Assembly: GCA_031273145.1 (NCBI GenBank)
Contig: JAISSL010000024.1
Coordinates: forward strand, 1 to 10,870
Direction of reading: 5' to 3'
DNA: 10,870 nt
Source of the DNA: Zoogloeaceae bacterium
Lineage (GTDB): Bacteria; Pseudomonadota; Gammaproteobacteria; Burkholderiales; Rhodocyclaceae
In this document: piece after piece, positions 7,233 to 10,870 of the stretch
Layout: every line of letters begins with the position of its first letter
Position numbering within the stretch: position 1 is the first letter of the stretch
The notes under the pieces: generated by a model
What the model was told of the DNA's origin: nothing
Database searches by the model: none
What the model saw: the letters and a program-made list of their open reading frames with translations, nothing else
Made by a program: the position numbers and the translations under genes

Positions 7233-8463
7233 CTTTTTGTCTCTGGCGGCGGCTCCGGCAAAGGGCTTTTCGCTGTTCGGCAAGAAAAGGGCGCGTGATT
7301 TAGGCAAGGTCTATGAGTACCTTCAGGATGTCGACTTGCGTATTGAGGAAGTAGGAGAACAACGCATAACGATAAAAAACGTCATTTTCTCTGATGAAGA
7401 ATTTGATGGCGCGTGGGGTTACCTTGATTTTGTTGACTGCAAGTTTACAGGCCAATATAAGATACGTCTTGATTGGCTGTTGAATTGTACGTTCACCAAC
7501 TGTACCTTCAAGGGTATCTTTGGATTTGGTGGAGTGGAAGATACACGATTCCAAAGTTGCTCCGTTGAAGGAGAGAGTATCTTGTCACTGGATGAAGAAA
7601 CTCTTGATACAACGGTTTTTGAGCAATGTTCATTTGTAAACACGCTGGGAGACCGCAACCATGCAGGAGCTATCCTTTGTCATGGAGAGATTTTGTTTAT
7701 TGATTGCAAGGTGGAAGGATTTTTGTTGAAAGGAAGTAAAAAGCTGACACTGCGTCGCTGTACTACCATATCAGCGGAATTGGATGGAGCATCTTTCGCT
7801 TTTTTTAGTGATAAAAGCAAAATGCCATATTCCGATTTTTTGTTGGAGGACTGCGATTTTACACGCGGAATAGAGTTTTCAAACCCTGAACTCAACAGTT
7901 TCATAATGCGAAACTGCAAGGTGAGCATCTTTAAGCCATTTGCCCCAGTAATTCGTGATTTTGCTTTGTTTGAAGGCATCAAGGAAGGGCATCTTAACAT
8001 TTCTTCCTACGATTTGCTAGGAAAACTCACGGTTAGAGATTGCTCTTTTTATACGCCGGATGGTGGGTACAGTTTTCGGTGTTCAGGCACCATTGCCGCC
8101 CACACACTCATTGAAAACGTCGTTTGCAAATCTTATCCTGCAAACATTACGGGTTATACTGAAGAAATGACAGAAGATAAGCGTTTGCCGGGGACACGCA
8201 ATAAATCTCTTATTGTCCGCAATTGCGACATTCCACACCTGCATGTGGACTGGGCGCAGACGGAGCATTTGCGGCTAGAAAATTGTCATTGTGACACCCT
8301 GCTTATTCGCAACGGACGCATTGGCAAACTGGAAATTATTGACTGTTCATTGAAAAAACTGGACGTTTCCAATACCCAGGTTCAGGAACAGGATGTGCGC
8401 GTCCCGGCAGGTTGCGACACCCTCGCCACGGACAGCAACATAAAATGGTTGCCTGCTGAATAA
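7183..8463 (+). CDS. Tat-exported cysteine-ladder beta-helix protein, paralogue 2
   Basis: 426 aa, the second copy. It starts MPFNNPTPTTRRRFLASF, with twin arginines at R11-R13 and the same signal core as the other copies. The repeat steps are preserved (FVDCKF, LNCTFTNCTF, FEQCSF, FIDCKV, LEDCDF, MRNCKV, VRDCSF, VRNCDIPHLHVDWAQ, IIDCSL). Differences from copy 1 are concentrated in the middle, for example IFKPFAPVIRDFALFEGI (no counterpart motif GDVLIENI) and a variable segment between HSF/YSFRC and NKS. It has an extra cysteine at ENCHCD, giving a CxC pair absent from copy 1. DNA near both gene ends is almost identical to copies 1 and 3, while the centre is AT-richer and diverged. It follows copy 1 after 20 bp with a strong ribosome site, so co-translation from one mRNA is likely. 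Confidence 0.92.
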   Translation: MPFNNPTPTTRRRFLASFLSLAAAPAKGFSLFGKKRARDLGKVYEYLQDVDLRIEEVGEQRITIKNVIFSDEEFDGAWGYLDFVDCKFTGQYKIRLDWLLNCTFTNCTFKGIFGFGGVEDTRFQSCSVEGESILSLDEETLDTTVFEQCSFVNTLGDRNHAGAILCHGEILFIDCKVEGFLLKGSKKLTLRRCTTISAELDGASFAFFSDKSKMPYSDFLLEDCDFTRGIEFSNPELNSFIMRNCKVSIFKPFAPVIRDFALFEGIKEGHLNISSYDLLGKLTVRDCSFYTPDGGYSFRCSGTIAAHTLIENVVCKSYPANITGYTEEMTEDKRLPGTRNKSLIVRNCDIPHLHVDWAQTEHLRLENCHCDTLLIRNGRIGKLEIIDCSLKKLDVSNTQVQEQDVRVPAGCDTLATDSNIKWLPAE

Positions 8464-8533
8464 TCCCTTGCCGAGGAATAAACATGCCTTTTAATAACCC
8501 AACCCCCACCACCCGCCGCCGCTTTCTGGCATC
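8441..8533. repeat. 93-bp perfect direct repeat, second occurrence (junction of copies 2 and 3)
   Basis: Identical to 7140-7232 at an offset of 1301 bp, covering the end of copy 2, the 20-bp linker and the start of copy 3. It is a natural substrate for unequal recombination between copies. Confidence 0.97.
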
Positions 8534-9764
8534 TTTTTTGTCTCTGGCGGCGGCTCCGGCAGAGGGCTTTTCGCTGTTCGGCAAAAAGAGAATCCGCGAA
8601 TTTGGCAAGATATATGAATATCTCCAAGATGTTACACTGCGTATCAAGGAAACAGGCAATAAACGCATTGCAATCAAAAATGCTATCTTCTCCAATGAAA
8701 AATTTAATGGAGAATGGGGGTTTTTTGATTTTGCTGACTGTGATTTTTCAAGCCAATATAATATAAATCTTGATTGGCTGTCGAATTGCACGTTTACAAA
8801 CTGTAGCTTCAATGGAATTTTTGGTTTTGGAGGTGTGGAAAATACAAGATTTTTGCGTTGCTCAGTAAAAGGAGAAAGTATCTTGTCACTGGATGAAGAT
8901 ACTCTCGATACAACAGTTTTTGAGCAATGTTCATTCGTAAACACGCTGAGAGACCGTAATCATGTAGGAGCTATCATGTGTCATGGAGAGATTTTGTTCA
9001 TTGATTGCAAGGCGGAATGGTTTGCGTTGAAAGGAAACAAAAAACTGACATTGCGCCGTTGTATTACCATATCAGCGGAATTGGATACAGCTGCTTCCGG
9101 CCTTTATAGAGACAAAAGCAAAATGCCTTATTCTGATTTTCTGCTGGAAGATTGCGATTTCTCCCGTGGAGTGTCTGCAACAAACCTTAAACTCAACAAT
9201 TTTATCATGAGAGATTGCAAGGTAGGATTTCTTGAGTCTGCTGGAAGTACCGCGCGGGGCGATGTACTGATTGAAAATATCAAGCAGGGACATCTTGACC
9301 TTTCAGCCAGCGATTTTCAGGGAACCCTGACAATAAAGAATTGCTCTTTTTTTACATCATATGATGGATACAGTTTTAATTGTCCAGGCATACTTGCTGC
9401 TTACACACTAATTGAAAATATCGTTTGTGGATATCATCCCGCAAATATTTCTGGTGCTCCTGATGATATGGCTGAAAAAGATCGTTTGCCCAAGACACGA
9501 AATAAATCCCTTATTGTCCGCAATTGCAACATTCCACACCTGCATGTTGACTGGGCGCAGACGGAACATTTGCGGATTGAGAATTGCAAGTGTGATACCT
9601 TGCTTATCCGCAACGGGCGCATTGGCAAACTGGAAATTATTGACTGTTCATTGAAAAAACTGGACGTTTCCAATACCCAGGTTCAGGAACAGGATGTGCG
9701 CGTCCCGAAAGGCTGCGACACCATCGCCACGGGCAGCAACCTAAAATGGTCGCCCAGGGAATAA
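8484..9764 (+). CDS. Tat-exported cysteine-ladder beta-helix protein, paralogue 3
   Basis: 426 aa, the third copy, with the same first 25 residues as copy 2 (Tat arginines R11-R13). After FSLFGKK it diverges (KRIREFGKIYEYL instead of KRARDLGKVYEYL). Cysteine steps are kept throughout, including FADCDF, SNCTFTNCSF, LRCSV, EQCSF, FIDCKA, LEDCDF, MRDCKV, IKNCSF, IVRNCNIPHLHVDW, ENCKCD and IIDCSL. Parts of the middle (RNHVGAIMCHGE, GDVLIENIK, SASDFQG) agree with copy 1 rather than copy 2, while the variable segment (YPANI/HPANI, then a loop rich in acidic residues) agrees with copy 2. It ends KWSPRE, where copies 1 and 2 end KWLPAE. GAGGA at 8473-8477 is the ribosome site for ATG 8484. The function is unknown; a periplasmic or surface beta-helix is inferred. 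Confidence 0.92.
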   Translation: MPFNNPTPTTRRRFLASFLSLAAAPAEGFSLFGKKRIREFGKIYEYLQDVTLRIKETGNKRIAIKNAIFSNEKFNGEWGFFDFADCDFSSQYNINLDWLSNCTFTNCSFNGIFGFGGVENTRFLRCSVKGESILSLDEDTLDTTVFEQCSFVNTLRDRNHVGAIMCHGEILFIDCKAEWFALKGNKKLTLRRCITISAELDTAASGLYRDKSKMPYSDFLLEDCDFSRGVSATNLKLNNFIMRDCKVGFLESAGSTARGDVLIENIKQGHLDLSASDFQGTLTIKNCSFFTSYDGYSFNCPGILAAYTLIENIVCGYHPANISGAPDDMAEKDRLPKTRNKSLIVRNCNIPHLHVDWAQTEHLRIENCKCDTLLIRNGRIGKLEIIDCSLKKLDVSNTQVQEQDVRVPKGCDTIATGSNLKWSPRE

Positions 9765-9773
9765 CCCTTTTTC

Positions 9774-9779
9774 AAGGAG
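9774..9779 (+). promoter_or_regulatory. Shine-Dalgarno of paralogue 4
   Basis: AAGGAG ends 5 bases before ATG 9785. The linker CCCTTTTTCAAGGAGCCATC differs in sequence from the other two linkers but is also exactly 20 bases, so its ribosome site is independent of theirs. Confidence 0.85.
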
Positions 9780-9784
9780 CCATC

Positions 9785-10870
9785 ATGCCTTCCAACCCAA
9801 CCCACACCACCCGCCGCCGTTTTCTGGCGTCTTTTTTGTCTCTGGCGGCGGCTCCGGCAAAGGGTTTTTCGCTGTTCGGCAAGAAAAAAGTTAGTAATCT
9901 TGGCAAGGTTTATGAGTATCTCAAGGATGGACATCTACGCGCCAGAGAACTTGGAAGTCAACGCATTTCTGTCAAGAATGCAGATTTTACACATGTAGAA
10001 ATCCAGGATACGAGTTGGCAGTATTTTGATTTTGTCAACTGTGATTTTGCAGGAACATTTTCCATTAGGCTTGAATGGCTGACTGAGTCGACATTCACCA
10101 ACTGCAATTTCAGTGGCATCTTGGAACTAGGAAACGCAAGAGATGTTAGGTTCATTAATTGCACCGTGGCTGTGAATGGAATCGGTGGAATTAATTTTTT
10201 CAGAAACAGTACAAGTCTTGTATTTGAAGGCTGCACGTTTCGTAATTCTGGTTATGACCTTAACCATGAAGGAGGTGTTACTTCCGAGGGAGAAATTTTA
10301 TTTATTGACTGCAAAGCGCAAGGCTTTGTTCAGGGGGCTGACAAAAAATTGACATTACGCAATTGTGCTACAAGATCAGTAAGATTAGCTACTGCTCCGT
10401 ATGGTTTATACGTCAATGATTTAAGCAAATTGCCTTATGCAGATTTTCTGTTGGAGGATTGTGATTTTACATTTGGGGTTCGCGCAACAAACCTTTCCCT
10501 CAATAGTCTTACCATGAGGAATTGTAAGGTTGATGTCTTTAAAACCGCAGGAAGCGTCGTTCGAGGTGATGTGCTTGTAGAAGGCATCAAGGAAGGATTT
10601 CTCCGTCTTTCTGCCAGTAATTTTCAGGGGAAATTTACGGTGCGAAATTGTAGTTTTTATGACACAGAAGAAGGGCATAGTTTTAAGTGCAATACCGACA
10701 CGCCGAGATATTCTTTAATCGAGAATGTTCAATGCGGACAGGCTCCTGCGGATGTCATTTGTTCAGGCGGACCAATGAAAGAAAGCGATTGGCTTCCGGT
10801 AGCAAGCAATAAATCTACCATAATCCGCGATTGCGACATTCCGCACCTGCATGTGGACTGGGCGCAGACG
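9785..10870 (+). CDS. Tat-exported cysteine-ladder beta-helix protein, paralogue 4 (3' end beyond window)
   Basis: 362 codons are visible with no stop; by comparison about 65 more are expected. It starts MPSNPTHTTRRRFLASFL with twin arginines R10-R12 and the common signal core, then KKKVSNLGKVYEYLKDG. It is the most diverged copy. The first paired cysteine step is lost (TESTFTNCNF replaces NCTFTNC), and the MCHGE element shared by copies 1 and 3 is VTSEGE. The region after FINCTV is unlike the others (NGIGGINFFRNSTSLVFEGCTF). Other steps remain (FVNCDF, FIDCKA, LRNCAT, LEDCDF, MRNCKV, VRNCSF, IRDCDIPHLHVDWAQT). Near the right edge the DNA returns to close identity with the other copies. Its start lies exactly 1301 bp after that of copy 3. 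Whether more copies follow cannot be seen. Confidence 0.92.
   Translation, partial: MPSNPTHTTRRRFLASFLSLAAAPAKGFSLFGKKKVSNLGKVYEYLKDGHLRARELGSQRISVKNADFTHVEIQDTSWQYFDFVNCDFAGTFSIRLEWLTESTFTNCNFSGILELGNARDVRFINCTVAVNGIGGINFFRNSTSLVFEGCTFRNSGYDLNHEGGVTSEGEILFIDCKAQGFVQGADKKLTLRNCATRSVRLATAPYGLYVNDLSKLPYADFLLEDCDFTFGVRATNLSLNSLTMRNCKVDVFKTAGSVVRGDVLVEGIKEGFLRLSASNFQGKFTVRNCSFYDTEEGHSFKCNTDTPRYSLIENVQCGQAPADVICSGGPMKESDWLPVASNKSTIIRDCDIPHLHVDWAQT

Larger units (their letters stand above)
5891..10870 (+). repeat. Tandem array of four paralogous genes, about 1.3-kb units
   Basis: The four genes are head to tail with start spacings of 1292, 1301 and 1301 bp and 20-bp linkers. The unit ends (signal-peptide codons, last 80 codons, and two of the linkers) are near-identical; the middles differ. 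No terminator hairpin, transposase, or terminal inverted repeat is seen in or around the array, so duplication by recombination is more likely than transposition. Confidence 0.93.

Noticed and set aside
8336..8944. 202-codon minus-strand open frame spanning the copy 2-copy 3 junction
   Set aside because: It is a shadow of two conserved plus-strand gene ends; equivalent shorter shadows appear at the other junctions.
5891..10870. CRISPR array or mobile element explanation for the repeats
   Set aside because: Units are 1.3-kb intact genes; there are no short spacers, cas genes, transposase or terminal inverted repeats.
5891..10870. Classical pentapeptide-repeat family
   Set aside because: The motif does not repeat every five residues (A-D/N-L-x-x); cysteine steps come at about 18-31 residues, fitting longer beta-helix coils.
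1..10870. Neisserial DNA uptake sequences (GCCGTCTGAA)
   Set aside because: Only a partial match (GCCGTCTGG inside hrpA) was noticed, so Neisseriaceae origin is not supported.

Overview
The window looks like a chromosomal segment of a Gram-negative proteobacterium, most likely a betaproteobacterium. The grounds are a full-length HrpA helicase of the proteobacterial type, a short XRE-type regulator of a kind I associate with betaproteobacteria, and twin-arginine (Tat) signals. No species is assigned; this rests on family resemblance recalled from memory.

Left part (1-5786), GC-rich housekeeping genes. A truncated queD (queuosine pathway) runs off the left edge on the minus strand. It is divergent from a radical SAM gene of the COG0731/TYW1-like type. 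That gene converges on a small minus-strand HTH regulator, whose terminator hairpin lies inside the last codons of the radical SAM gene. A 382-bp AT-rich spacer follows, holding two inverted repeats and weak promoter matches. Then comes a complete hrpA (1302 aa).

Right part (5787-10870), the striking region. After hrpA lies a 104-bp leader that can fold into a branched RNA. It is followed by four head-to-tail paralogous genes on the plus strand, the last cut by the window edge, separated by exactly 20 bp each time. Each encodes a protein of about 425 aa with a Tat signal and then about 20-residue repeats carrying an Asn/Asp-Cys-x-hydrophobic motif. This pattern predicts a right-handed parallel beta-helix with a cysteine ladder. 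I know no named family for them.

Start-to-start spacing is 1292, 1301 and 1301 bp. The 5' ends (signal peptide) and 3' ends (last 80 codons) are nearly identical in DNA and GC-richer. The middles are AT-richer and diverged, and short identical tracts link different pairs of copies (mosaic). This suggests gene conversion or unequal crossing-over that keeps the ends uniform and varies the core. The array could be an exported, diversifying protein family, with the genes co-transcribed because no terminator is seen between copies. This is the best candidate in the window for an undescribed system.
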